A stretch of DNA of 38,608 nt from an uncultured Asticcacaulis sp. (GTDB lineage: Bacteria; Pseudomonadota; Alphaproteobacteria; Caulobacterales; Caulobacteraceae), in contig CAMLLA010000002.1 of the NCBI GenBank assembly GCA_946480525.1, forward strand, positions 1 to 38,608. Direction: 5' to 3'. Under the pieces are notes generated by a model. The model worked only from the letters and a program-made list of their open reading frames with translations, did not search any database and was not told where the DNA came from. A program made the translations under genes and the position numbers. Within the stretch, counting starts at the first letter, position 1. The number at the start of each line of letters is the position of its first letter. Shown in pieces: positions 26,898 to 35,508 of this stretch.

Positions 26898-26917
26898 CTT
26901 TGTAATCGATTACGAAG
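26898..26917. promoter_or_regulatory. Candidate LacI-family operator
   Basis: CTTTGTAATCGATTACGAAG is a palindrome with nine of ten half-site matches and a perfect core GTAATCGATTAC, centred on CG as in LacI-family operators. It lies between the beta-propeller gene (leftward) and the unknown secreted protein gene (rightward). It shares a half-site with 1752-1767. Confidence 0.6.
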
Positions 26918-27003
26918 TTAACAGACAACACCTCCGGAGGGAAGAGGACTGGTGTCTTTCCGAGAATGCTCTACTTTGCACGCCGGGGAAAACGGGGGAC
27001 ATC

Positions 27004-28230
27004 ATGACACGACATTTCGCAGCCCTACTGGCGGCAACGGCCTGCCTGATCCCGGCCATGAGCGCGGCCGGTCCGTGCGAAGACCTGGCGAAACTTGCCC
27101 TCAAGACCGGTGGGAAATGGCAAGCGGTCGAGGAACTGCCGGCGCGCTCGGTGGCCAGAGACGGTCCATGGTACGCCGGAGAAGACCTCTACGGGGAAGA
27201 CAACGCGCACAGGCCCTCGGGCTTTATACCCCAGCCCTTTCAAACCGACCGCCAGCGCATCCTGAAGGAAGTTGGGCAAGTCGATCCGGCCGCACGGGCA
27301 CTGGTCTCGGCCTATCTCAGTCCGTCGGCTAAGGCATTCGAGGCAGCCATGGAGCCAGTGGCTGAAAACACAGATTCCGGAGACCTCACGGTTCGCGTTC
27401 ACCGCTGGCCGAAAACCAACCTGTTCGCGGTATCTGCGCATGACAATGCCTGGTACCAGTGCCAGCGCGAGGTCGCCCTCTTCTACACCGGTGCCGACGG
27501 CAAGATCCACTACGCCAGCTCAGAAGGGTTGAGCGATTGCACCGGCAGGGGCGATCCCGGAACATTTGCGCAGCCTGTGGCGGTGCGTGGCGAATTCGGC
27601 TTCATGGATGAAGTGCCGAACGACTGGTCAGTCACCGGTGAGCCCGGAATGCGTCAGGAAATCTCCCTGTGGACGGGCGATCGTCTCGCTGCCATGTGTC
27701 CGCTGGCCTATTATTACCAGATTGGTTACCGGCTCAGCCGGGACAAGGGGCAGGTGGATGGGCAAGGCAGGCCGCGGCCGGGCAACGCCCTGGACGCGTA
27801 TCTTAAATCGTCTTTTCAAGAATGGATGCCGGTCTATGTCAAGGCACGCCATGCCCAGCGCACGCGGCCATCGACGCGTTCGTACAGCAAGGACGAGGAA
27901 ACAGCGTACAATAGCCAGTTGGACGCACTCAAAGACTTTGCAGGAAAAAATACGGGCGCATTCATCACGTTGAAAGCTGCCTATGACGGTATCATTACGG
28001 ATCATCGTGTGTCGCACTTCGACATTATTCATCCGCTTCGCAGGGGGCAGGCTCTATACTTGCTGACCTTCGACCAGGATTCCTCAACCGCCGGCGGGGT
28101 GTATCCCTACATCGACCTGGTGCTTTATTCCGTCGATGGCAACCCGCCCAGGCGCCTGGCCAATATCGGGGTCGATCGGATCGTTGGAAAACTGACGACC
28201 GTAAAGGTCGAAGCACGCGGCAATCGCTAG
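27004..28230 (+). CDS. Secreted protein of unknown function
   Basis: Not recognised. Protein of 408 aa with a signal peptide at residues 1-21 (cleavage before GPCEDL) and four or more cysteines in the mature part (GPCEDL, YQCQRE, SDCTGRG, AMCPLA), consistent with disulfides in the periplasm. The remainder is mixed alpha/beta with no catalytic motif that I can name. The ATG at 27004 follows GGGGGACATC and sets the signal peptide at the N-terminus; the frame is open earlier to 26872. It is divergent from the beta-propeller gene and shares its LacI-type operator region. Its stop overlaps the convergent regulator stop in CTAG. Confidence 0.75.
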   Translation: MTRHFAALLAATACLIPAMSAAGPCEDLAKLALKTGGKWQAVEELPARSVARDGPWYAGEDLYGEDNAHRPSGFIPQPFQTDRQRILKEVGQVDPAARALVSAYLSPSAKAFEAAMEPVAENTDSGDLTVRVHRWPKTNLFAVSAHDNAWYQCQREVALFYTGADGKIHYASSEGLSDCTGRGDPGTFAQPVAVRGEFGFMDEVPNDWSVTGEPGMRQEISLWTGDRLAAMCPLAYYYQIGYRLSRDKGQVDGQGRPRPGNALDAYLKSSFQEWMPVYVKARHAQRTRPSTRSYSKDEETAYNSQLDALKDFAGKNTGAFITLKAAYDGIITDHRVSHFDIIHPLRRGQALYLLTFDQDSSTAGGVYPYIDLVLYSVDGNPPRRLANIGVDRIVGKLTTVKVEARGNR

Positions 28231-28997
28231 GCGGCCATGTCGCCTTCCAGGACGACCTCGACGATCTCAATCAGGGCTTCGGGCGTAAACGGCTTGAGCA
28301 GCTGACCGTCGGCACCGAAGCGGCGCGTGGCGTCCAGCGCCTCGTGCTCCGAGACCTTGCCGTCGATGCCGCCCGACATCGAGATAACCTTGACGCTGGG
28401 CCAGGTCTGCTTGATCTGGCGCATGCCCTTGAGCCCACCCATGCCCGGCATAAAGATATCGCACAACACCAGGTCGACGTGGGCGATATCGACATTGGCA
28501 AAAGCCTGTTCCATCGATTCGGCCTCGGAAACGCGATAGCCGCCCTCGGACAACGGTCCTTTTGCGATCAGGCGCACCGTGCGGCTGTCGTCGATGACCA
28601 GCACGTGCTTCTTGCGGCCCTTGCCACCCAGTCCCATGACCGTGAAGATGTCCGCGAGGATGGCGTCGTTGAATGGCTTGCGCAGGACGAAGTCCGCTCC
28701 GGCCTTGCGCGCCGCCTTCAGGGTTTCATCGATGGCTTCGCGGCTGGATCCGGCCGTCATCACGGCGATCGGCGTATTGCGCGCCGCCGTGCGAAACATG
28801 TTCATGTGCAGAAGCGTGTTATGCTGGGACACGAAAACGTCGAGGAACAGCGCCTGGATAGACACCAGCTTCAGGCAATCGAGCGCCTCACGCACCGTTT
28901 CGCAATGGACGACCGCCCAGCCTTGCGCCTCGATCATCTTGCTGATGATCAGCGCCTGGGTCTTGCTGTCTTCAAGGATAAGGGCGGTAGGCTGCAT
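28227..28997 (-). CDS. Tandem-receiver response regulator
   Basis: Cytoplasmic protein of 256 aa made of two receiver domains and nothing else. The first (about 1-125) has D53 in LFLDVF and K107 in RKPF; its acidic pocket reads LED rather than the usual DD. The second (about 130-250) has IDD at 135-137, D180 in LCDIFMPG and K234 in LKPF. There is no DNA-binding or enzymatic output, so it could be a phosphate sink, a relay element or a protein-interaction regulator for the hybrid kinases at 14327 and 18812 (inference). ATG at 28997 has a weak ribosome site. Confidence 0.88.
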   Translation of the reverse strand: MQPTALILEDSKTQALIISKMIEAQGWAVVHCETVREALDCLKLVSIQALFLDVFVSQHNTLLHMNMFRTAARNTPIAVMTAGSSREAIDETLKAARKAGADFVLRKPFNDAILADIFTVMGLGGKGRKKHVLVIDDSRTVRLIAKGPLSEGGYRVSEAESMEQAFANVDIAHVDLVLCDIFMPGMGGLKGMRQIKQTWPSVKVISMSGGIDGKVSEHEALDATRRFGADGQLLKPFTPEALIEIVEVVLEGDMAA

Positions 28998-29280
28998 GGC
29001 GTTCGTCGTATCGATAGATGAAACACAACCTTTAGGCCGCGACCTTTAAAAATGCCTTACGCAAACCTTTGCAAGCGTCCGTTTTCCACAATTCAGCGAG
29101 GTTCTCGTGGCTTTTGCATTTTCCCGTCGCTGGGCGCGCTTCCAGTTGCATGGTCCGTGCAAGGCCAGGGACTAACGCGAGCTGGCATGACTGAGCCTTT
29201 TACCCGTCGCGGCGCGTCACGGGTTTTATATTGTACAAAAGCCCTTGCGGCTTTGCTAAAAATTATCATTAACCGGCTAG

Positions 29281-29301
29281 GCAGCCACGCATCGTGACTG
29301 C
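29281..29301. promoter_or_regulatory. Inverted repeat, candidate operator
   Basis: Arms GCAGCCACG and CGTGACTGC match at eight of nine positions with a 3-base spacer. It lies about 25 bases upstream of the possible -35 element of the TonB-dependent receptor promoter. Confidence 0.4.
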
Positions 29302-29325
29302 CGCAACCATTTCGGCAAAAACATC

Positions 29326-29361
29326 TTGACCGTCCGCCCGCTTACGGCGGTATGGTATCAC
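29326..29361 (+). promoter_or_regulatory. Possible promoter of TonB-dependent receptor
   Basis: TTGACC (29326-29331), then 19 bases, then TATGGTATCAC (29351-29361). The same spacing and element occur at 1852-1887. If the -10 lies here, the ATG at 29352 cannot be the start, which supports GTG at 29385. Confidence 0.35.
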
Positions 29362-29384
29362 TCGCATCTAACAAGGGGGAAGGC

Positions 29385-31487
29385 GTGGTCCGGGCACTGC
29401 CGGTTGTCATAGCTGTGCTGACGATAGCGCCGGGTTTGGCGCACGCTCAGTCGGCGGATTCGCCTCAGCCCCCCGCGGGCGAGGACGGCGGTCCCAAGAA
29501 AGACGGCGAAGACGCTCCCGATATCGTCGTAACGGCGCGCAAGCCGTCGGTGACCAACGCCATCGATCGCCGCATCTACGACATTTCGGCCAGCCCCGAC
29601 GCCGCCTTTTCGACGGCCAACGACGTCCTGGCCCGCATTCCATCGGTTACGGTCGATCCGCGCGGCCGCATCGCCCTGCGCGGCGACAGCCAGGTCAAGA
29701 TCCTTATCGACGGCGTCGAAGCCCGCCCCGGCGTGGTCAACAACCTTCAGGCGTCCGAGATCGAACGCATAGAAGTCATGACCAACCCGTCGGGCCAGTT
29801 CGCTTCGGACGGCTCCGGCGGCATCATCAACATCGTCCTCAAGAAGAAGCGCAAGGACGGCCTGAACGGCGTCGTGTCCTTACGGGCCGACGACGACGGC
29901 CGCTATGGCTTCAATGCGTCGACAAGCTACAAGACCGGCCGCTGGACGGCAGCGATCACGGCCGGGTTCAGCCGCACGCGCGACGTCACCGTCTTCGACG
30001 GCCAGCAGGACTGGACGACGGCGACGGGCCGCGAGACGACCGACGGCTACGACCTTTCAGTCAATGGACGGCGCCACGCCTATGAATACGCCACCCTCGC
30101 CTACGCGCCGACCGACCGCGACAAGATCGAACTGGGTTTCAGCCACTACCGCTGGCGGGCGGCAACCACGGATGACGGCACGGTTCTGATCACCGATGCC
30201 TCCGGCGAGGTAATCGAGGACCACGCCGAAGCCGTCCGCAGCTACGATCAGGGCAGCACCGGCGAGGTCAGTCTGCATTACACGCACAAGGGCAGGGTCG
30301 AAGGCGAAAAGCTGGATCTGCACATTTCCCGTGACGGCGGCCGCGCTTCGGACAGCGCCGCCCACCGCCTGATCCGAAGCACACCCGCACAGCCGGAGGC
30401 CGCCTACGCCTATTTGAATGGCTCACCCGACAGCGGCGGCTCGGTCAAGGGCGACTATGAGCGCCCCTTCGGCAAGTCCCGGCTGACGGCGGGCTTTGCC
30501 CTGGAACAGACGGAAAGCCGGATCGACAGCCGGTCCGAAACCATCGCCGCCATCGTGCCCGGCGAAACGGATTACCAGACGCGTTTCGATTATGAACGCC
30601 GCATCGCGGCGGCTTACACCACATGGCAGACGCCGCTCGGCAAATGGACGATCATGCCGGGCCTTCGCATTGAATCCGAAGAGCGAAAGGCCGGCGTTGT
30701 CGTGCGTGACGAAGACCGGCTTCTGCCGTCGCTCAGCCTTAATCGCGACCTGAACGAAAAGACGAAACTCGTCGTCAGCTACAGCCGCCGCACCCAGGCC
30801 CCCAGCCTCTATCAGCTCAATCCGCGCCGCATCTACTGGTCGCGGTATGCACGCTACGAAGGCAATCCGGAACTGAGGTCGCAGGAAACCGATGCCTACG
30901 AAGTCGGGTATGAATTTGTCGGCAACGCTTTCAGTTCGAACGGAAGCCTCTATTACCGCGCCAACCGCTACCCCGTGACGGAGGCCCGGCAGGTGGCGGC
31001 CGACCAGACGGTCCTCGTCTCCGTGATCAATGGCCATGCATCGCGCGCGGCGGGCCTTGAATGGTCGGCCAAGGGCAAGATCAGCAAGACGCTGGACTAC
31101 TCGATCAATCTCAATGTCTTCGACAGCGACGTCAGCGGCGTCGTCGGCGGCGAAATGCTGAGCCGGCAAAATGTCACCTGGTCGGGCAATGCGATCGCCG
31201 AATACAAGCCCAATAGCCGCGACTGGCTGCAATTCAACCTGAACGGTGAAGGGCGCGCCGTCGCCTTGCAGGGCTACAAGACCGGCTTCTACCGGCTGGA
31301 CCTGACATGGCGACACAAATTGACACCGAAATGGACGGCGTCGCTTCGGGCGCTCGACCTGACGAATTCGTCCAAACAGACCACCCTGTTCACGACGCCG
31401 CAGGGCGAATCCGTGACCGTCAGCCGGACGGAACGGCCGTCCGTCATGATCGGCATCGCCCGCAAGTTCGGCAACGGCGGACAATAG
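29385..31487 (+). CDS. TonB-dependent outer-membrane receptor
   Basis: Outer-membrane beta-barrel receptor of about 700 aa. After the signal peptide (cleavage near AHAQ) comes a TonB-box-like DIVVTARKP, then the plug domain (DVLARIPSVTVDPRGRIALR, VKILIDG, IERIEVMTNPSGQF, GIINIVLKKK), then the barrel. The plug resembles the outer-membrane beta-barrel (OMP_b-brl_3) group rather than classical siderophore receptors. I chose GTG at 29385 because AAGGGGGAAGG lies just upstream; an ATG at 29352 is also in frame. The substrate is not evident: no periplasmic binding protein or FecR-type regulator is adjacent. A small membrane-protein gene follows after two bases. Confidence 0.9.
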   Translation: MVRALPVVIAVLTIAPGLAHAQSADSPQPPAGEDGGPKKDGEDAPDIVVTARKPSVTNAIDRRIYDISASPDAAFSTANDVLARIPSVTVDPRGRIALRGDSQVKILIDGVEARPGVVNNLQASEIERIEVMTNPSGQFASDGSGGIINIVLKKKRKDGLNGVVSLRADDDGRYGFNASTSYKTGRWTAAITAGFSRTRDVTVFDGQQDWTTATGRETTDGYDLSVNGRRHAYEYATLAYAPTDRDKIELGFSHYRWRAATTDDGTVLITDASGEVIEDHAEAVRSYDQGSTGEVSLHYTHKGRVEGEKLDLHISRDGGRASDSAAHRLIRSTPAQPEAAYAYLNGSPDSGGSVKGDYERPFGKSRLTAGFALEQTESRIDSRSETIAAIVPGETDYQTRFDYERRIAAAYTTWQTPLGKWTIMPGLRIESEERKAGVVVRDEDRLLPSLSLNRDLNEKTKLVVSYSRRTQAPSLYQLNPRRIYWSRYARYEGNPELRSQETDAYEVGYEFVGNAFSSNGSLYYRANRYPVTEARQVAADQTVLVSVINGHASRAAGLEWSAKGKISKTLDYSINLNVFDSDVSGVVGGEMLSRQNVTWSGNAIAEYKPNSRDWLQFNLNGEGRAVALQGYKTGFYRLDLTWRHKLTPKWTASLRALDLTNSSKQTTLFTTPQGESVTVSRTERPSVMIGIARKFGNGGQ

Positions 31488-31489
31488 GC

Positions 31490-31819
31490 ATGGTCGATCC
31501 GGTGTTGGCCATTTTGGCGGGCGTGTTGATTGTCCAGGTCTTGATCAGCTTCTGCTCGGTCAGATTTGTGCGCGGCATTTCCAGATGTCTTCTGCTGGCA
31601 ATCTTTGTTCTTGGCCCACTCCTGCTGGCCATTTCGAGCTGGTTTGACTATCAGCACCTCCTGGCTGTCGCCATGTCGGATAGCCCGAGCGCCGCCGACG
31701 CGAACTTCAACAGCGAAACCGCAGGATTCCTCCTTATATTTCCGGTCCCCTGCGCCGTCGCCGGACTGGCGGGAGCAGCCATGGGATTTCTGGCGCAGCT
31801 GTTCCAAAAACGGCGCTGA
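31490..31819 (+). CDS. Small membrane protein coupled to TonB-dependent receptor
   Basis: Not recognised. Protein of 109 aa with three likely membrane segments (about residues 4-24, 32-51, 77-103) and a basic end (FQKRR). The ATG at 31490 lies two bases after the receptor stop, with a weak GGCGGA site upstream, so translation is probably coupled. The open frame extends upstream to 31307, but that part lies inside the receptor gene and was rejected. It abuts the convergent serine hydrolase gene with no gap. Confidence 0.65.
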   Translation: MVDPVLAILAGVLIVQVLISFCSVRFVRGISRCLLLAIFVLGPLLLAISSWFDYQHLLAVAMSDSPSAADANFNSETAGFLLIFPVPCAVAGLAGAAMGFLAQLFQKRR

Positions 31820-32953
31820 TCAGTTCAGGCCGCAGGTCCGGGCAGCGTCAGACTTGCCGCAGGTCTTGAAAAACACACCTGCCAGGTCGCGCGTCATCTT
31901 TTCGACCTTCACCGGATAGGCGTTCGACAGTACGATAATGGTCAGGGGCGTATTCACGAACCGCTCGTAGTCGCTCAGGTAACCGGGTAAGGTCCCCGGA
32001 TGACCGACAAACGGTTCGCCCGCGACCTTATCGATATAGACGCCGAACCCGTAGCCGAAGCCATTGTCATGGAACAGCATGGCGCGGTGCGCGTCCGATA
32101 TGTTCAGCCCCCTGCCGCTGTGCAGCGCGGCGTCCCACAGCAGCAGATCGTCGGCTGTGGAATAAAGGTTGCCCGAAGCGTATGTCATGCCCGGCGCGAT
32201 ATAGAACATGTTCCGCAATGCCCCACCTTCCATAAGGTAGCCCGGCGCCAGTCCCGGTACGATTTCGGAGGGGTTGTAATAGCCGGTATGCGTCATGTTC
32301 AGCGGGATCAGGATATGATCGCGCACATAGGCGTCGTAGCTTTGGCCGCTGGCCTTTTCGATGAGACGGCCAAGCGCCGTGTAGTTGGTGTTCGAATAGT
32401 CGAAACGCTGGCCGGGCGTGAACTTCAGCGGCATGTCGCGCACCAGGGCCATGACCTCTTCGGGCGTGCGATCGACCCGCACCAGCGCCTTGAACGAATT
32501 GCCGACCGACAGGAATTCCGGAATTCCGGAACTGTGGCTGAGCAGGTGCGTCAGCGTAATGGGCTGATACGCCGCCGGCAGGTCCGGCAGATAGGTCCGC
32601 ACCGATTCCGTCAGCGACAGCTTGCCCGCTTCGACCAGCTGCAGGATGGCTACCGCCGTAAAGGTCTTTGTGATCGAGCCGATGCGGTAGGCCGCGCCCG
32701 CTCGGGACGGGATATTCCACGTCCGGTCCGCCATGCCGTAGGCCTTGCGAAAGACGGGCTTTCCATTAAACGCCACCAGCACGTCTCCGGAAAAATTTCC
32801 AGTGTCGGCATAGGATTGCGCCAGGGCACCAGCTGCCGCTTCGAAGGCGCGTCGGTTGTCGGCGGGCGTCTGAAGCGAAGTCTCCGCCAGGGAAGGCGTG
32901 GCAACGCAAAGCGCTACCGCTGAGACAATCAGGGATATGATGTGGCGCGGCAT
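31820..32953 (-). CDS. Class C beta-lactamase-like serine hydrolase
   Basis: Exported penicillin-binding/esterase-type serine hydrolase of 377 aa. Signal peptide at residues 1-23 (cleavage SLA-ET). The catalytic SxxK motif is S93-I-T-K96, the second motif is Y186-S-N188, and the third (usually KTG) is H318-P-G320, which is common in esterase- or D-aminopeptidase-like members rather than true cephalosporinases. It may act on cell-wall peptides or small esters; antibiotic resistance should not be assumed. ATG at 32953 follows GGAAGG. Divergent from the GH88-type gene. Confidence 0.88.
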   Translation of the reverse strand: MPRHIISLIVSAVALCVATPSLAETSLQTPADNRRAFEAAAGALAQSYADTGNFSGDVLVAFNGKPVFRKAYGMADRTWNIPSRAGAAYRIGSITKTFTAVAILQLVEAGKLSLTESVRTYLPDLPAAYQPITLTHLLSHSSGIPEFLSVGNSFKALVRVDRTPEEVMALVRDMPLKFTPGQRFDYSNTNYTALGRLIEKASGQSYDAYVRDHILIPLNMTHTGYYNPSEIVPGLAPGYLMEGGALRNMFYIAPGMTYASGNLYSTADDLLLWDAALHSGRGLNISDAHRAMLFHDNGFGYGFGVYIDKVAGEPFVGHPGTLPGYLSDYERFVNTPLTIIVLSNAYPVKVEKMTRDLAGVFFKTCGKSDAARTCGLN

Positions 32954-33076
32954 GAGACCTTCCGGCTTCCCGTTTCGATTTTATTTTGATGACATAGTTC
33001 GCCGATCCGCCAGCATCACGTTACAAATAAATAATATAAATATGCCGCCCAGCCTGCGCCGAGGCGTGATTGACAT

Positions 33077-33104
33077 CGTATCAATATATGTTACGCCGTA
33101 TCAA
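33077..33104. promoter_or_regulatory. Candidate operator with inverted and direct repeats
   Basis: CGTATCA and TGTTACG (33077-33095, 5-base spacer) form an inverted repeat with one mismatch per arm. CGTATCAA recurs at 33097-33104, exactly 20 bases from the first copy, about two helical turns. It ends 22 bases before the start of the GH88-type gene. Confidence 0.4.
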
Positions 33105-33126
33105 AAAATATATTCGAGAGGAAACC

Positions 33127-35448
33127 ATGACCGTCAAAGCTCTGCTTCTCGGAAGCCTTGCCCTTGCCGCCCTGGCGCCCGCCGCCATTGCCGCCGCACC
33201 TGCCCCCGTCCAGTCCGTGCCGTCCGCCGCGCCCGTGCCGTGGAAGCCGACCGACGTCATCGCGCTCGCCGAAAAGGTCGGCGACTGGCAGCTGGCGACC
33301 CTGGCCGCCGGCCTGTCTCCCAATGCCACGCGCAACTATCCAGGTCCGAAAAGCTGGGAACAGGGCGCACTCTTCGTCGGCCTGACCAAACTTGCCGACC
33401 ACAGCGATGCGCCGCAGTTTCGCCAGGCGATCCTGGCGCGGGGCGAAGCCAATGGCTGGGCTTTAGGCGACCGCGTCTATCACGCCGACGACCATGTGAT
33501 CGGCCAGTCCTATCTGTGGGCGTACAGGAACGGCGCCGGCCCGGAATCGATCGACGGCATTCGTAAACGCTTCGACGAGATCCTGGCCAACCCGTCGCAG
33601 GTCGACCTCAGGCACGACGACTACGGCCCCAAGGGCGTCGAATGCGACAAGCGCTGGTGCTGGTGCGACGCGCTGTTTATGTCGCCGCCGGCGTGGATGG
33701 AACTGTCGGAGATCACCGGCGATCCGAAATACCGCGACTTCGCCAAGACCGAGTTCTGGGCGGCGACCGACTATCTCTATGACAAGGAAGAGCACCTCTA
33801 TTACCGCGACAGCCGCTTCTTCGACCGCCGCGACATCAATGGCAAGAAGGTCTTCTGGTCGCGCGGCGACGGCTGGGTGTTCGCTGGTTTAGCCCTCCTG
33901 ATCCCGCACCTGCCGCAAAACGATCCCGACCGCCCGCGGTTCATCCAGGTCTTCCGGGAGATGGCCGCGAAACTCGCCGGCATTCAAAAGGACGACGGCT
34001 ACTGGGCGCCGTCCCTGCTGAGCGACCCGGCGACGGCGCTACCGGAATCGAGCGGAACCGGCTTCTATACCTACGGCTTCGCCTGGGGCATCAATGCGGG
34101 CATCCTCGACCGCGCCACCTATGAGCCGACCGTGCGCAGGGGCTGGACGGCGCTGGTCCGTTCGGTCCATCCCGACGGCAAGCTGGGCTACGTCCAGCCG
34201 GTCAGCGATCGCCCGGATGCCGTCGAATACAGCCAGACGCACTTCTACGGCGTCGGCGCCTTCCTGTTGGCCGCCACCGCAGTCGCCGACATGAAGCTGA
34301 CCCCGGTCGCAGCGCTCAAGACCACGGCCAGCATCGAGAACCCGTCGGCGTTCGACCAGCCCGCAGCCTTTGTCAGCGTGCCGGTGGCGAGCCTGGGGCA
34401 TTCAGGCAAAGGCGTCGGCGGCTGGTCGGTCGTAAGCGGCGGCAAGACCTACGCGGCGCAGTTCGACGCCGCCAGCAAATCCATCGAGTTCGCCCTGCCC
34501 TTGAAGGCGCGCCAGACAGCAACCGTATCCTTCCTGCCCGAGCAGGCGCCGCTGCCGCGCCAGACCCAGGCCATCCTCAACGTCCAGGACGGCGGCAAGC
34601 TCGACAACAACGTGCTGAAAGGCGGCATCTATTACCTGCGCCACCGCTATGAGGTGCCAGCGGACCATTTCATCCACGACGGCCTGGTCGCCTTTGAGGG
34701 CATAGGCTGGGAATCGGACAAGGCCGCCTACCGGCTTTATCTCGATGAGCGCTATGCCGGCGACATCTACGGCAAGAAGCTGCCGCGCCCGATCCTGCAA
34801 ACCATCGGCCAGGGCGCGGACGACTATCACAAGATGGCGGACTGGGGCCAGGACGTGCTCCAGGTCAATCAGAGCCTGGGCATGGGAAGTATCGGCGAAG
34901 TCCGAAACGGCAAGGCGACGCAGTTGGGCAAGGGCCGGATCACCGCCGAGGCCAATGTCCACGGTCCGGTCTCCGCCGGCGCGATCGTCGAAACCCGGGG
35001 CTTCGATGACGGCAAGGCGACACTGACGGCCAGTTACGAAATCCGCTCGGGCTCGGCGCTGACCTATGTCGATGCAAAGGCCACCGGCAATTCAGGTCCC
35101 ATGGCCGCCGGCATCGTCCACCACAAGGACATGACCGTGCTGAAATCCGATGCGCCATCGGGCAGGTGGGGCTATATCGCATCGTGGGGCAAGCAGAGCC
35201 TGGCCGGTGACGATCTCGGCATGGTCCTGTTCTATCCGGAAGATGCCGTGGCCACGCGCTTCAACGACGATGGCCAGACGCTTTATGTCACCTTCAAGGA
35301 TGCGGCGAAAATTCGCTATGCCTATGCCGCCACATGGGCTCAGGACGGATCGGGTGTGCGCGACCTGGCCGGCTTCAAATCCTGGATTGCCGCGACGCGC
35401 GATGGCCTGAACAACCCGCCACGGGTCTTGGCGCCTAAGAAGAAGTAA
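33127..35448 (+). CDS. GH88/GH105-type unsaturated glucuronyl/rhamnogalacturonyl hydrolase fused to DUF4861
   Basis: Exported two-domain protein of 773 aa. Signal peptide at residues 1-22. The N-terminal (alpha/alpha)6 domain (about 30-400) resembles YteR-type unsaturated rhamnogalacturonyl hydrolases: ADDHVIGQSYLWAY with D121/D122, RWCWCDALFMSPP with D181 at the position of the catalytic aspartate, and FWSRGDGWVFAGL. These enzymes remove the unsaturated uronic acid left by pectin or glycan lyases. The C-terminal half (about 495-770) matches DUF4861 (FIHDGLVAFEGIGWESDKAA), function unknown. Start ATG at 33127 follows GAGAGGAAACC. It may cooperate with the GH78 rhamnosidase at 20494, although the two are 10 kb apart. 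Confidence 0.88.
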   Translation: MTVKALLLGSLALAALAPAAIAAAPAPVQSVPSAAPVPWKPTDVIALAEKVGDWQLATLAAGLSPNATRNYPGPKSWEQGALFVGLTKLADHSDAPQFRQAILARGEANGWALGDRVYHADDHVIGQSYLWAYRNGAGPESIDGIRKRFDEILANPSQVDLRHDDYGPKGVECDKRWCWCDALFMSPPAWMELSEITGDPKYRDFAKTEFWAATDYLYDKEEHLYYRDSRFFDRRDINGKKVFWSRGDGWVFAGLALLIPHLPQNDPDRPRFIQVFREMAAKLAGIQKDDGYWAPSLLSDPATALPESSGTGFYTYGFAWGINAGILDRATYEPTVRRGWTALVRSVHPDGKLGYVQPVSDRPDAVEYSQTHFYGVGAFLLAATAVADMKLTPVAALKTTASIENPSAFDQPAAFVSVPVASLGHSGKGVGGWSVVSGGKTYAAQFDAASKSIEFALPLKARQTATVSFLPEQAPLPRQTQAILNVQDGGKLDNNVLKGGIYYLRHRYEVPADHFIHDGLVAFEGIGWESDKAAYRLYLDERYAGDIYGKKLPRPILQTIGQGADDYHKMADWGQDVLQVNQSLGMGSIGEVRNGKATQLGKGRITAEANVHGPVSAGAIVETRGFDDGKATLTASYEIRSGSALTYVDAKATGNSGPMAAGIVHHKDMTVLKSDAPSGRWGYIASWGKQSLAGDDLGMVLFYPEDAVATRFNDDGQTLYVTFKDAAKIRYAYAATWAQDGSGVRDLAGFKSWIAATRDGLNNPPRVLAPKKK

Positions 35449-35508
35449 GGGTAACCACGGGCAGGCGCGCAAAAGCGAAGCGTGTCCGTCTGTCGTCAGG
35501 AAAGCCCC

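Larger units (their letters stand above)
28998..29384. other. Divergent intergenic region upstream of TonB-dependent receptor
   Basis: This 387-base region holds no convincing gene; an 81-codon frame at 29052-29297 lacks coding character. It contains an inverted repeat (29281-29301) and a possible promoter (29326-29361). A short AATTATCATTA near 29264 only weakly recalls a Fur site. Confidence 0.5.

Noticed and set aside
29052..29297. 81-codon open frame upstream of the TonB-dependent receptor
   Set aside because: No recognisable domain, no good ribosome site and no third-position GC preference.
31820..32953. Antibiotic-resistance AmpC beta-lactamase
   Set aside because: The third motif is HPG rather than KTG, more typical of esterase- or peptidase-like relatives.
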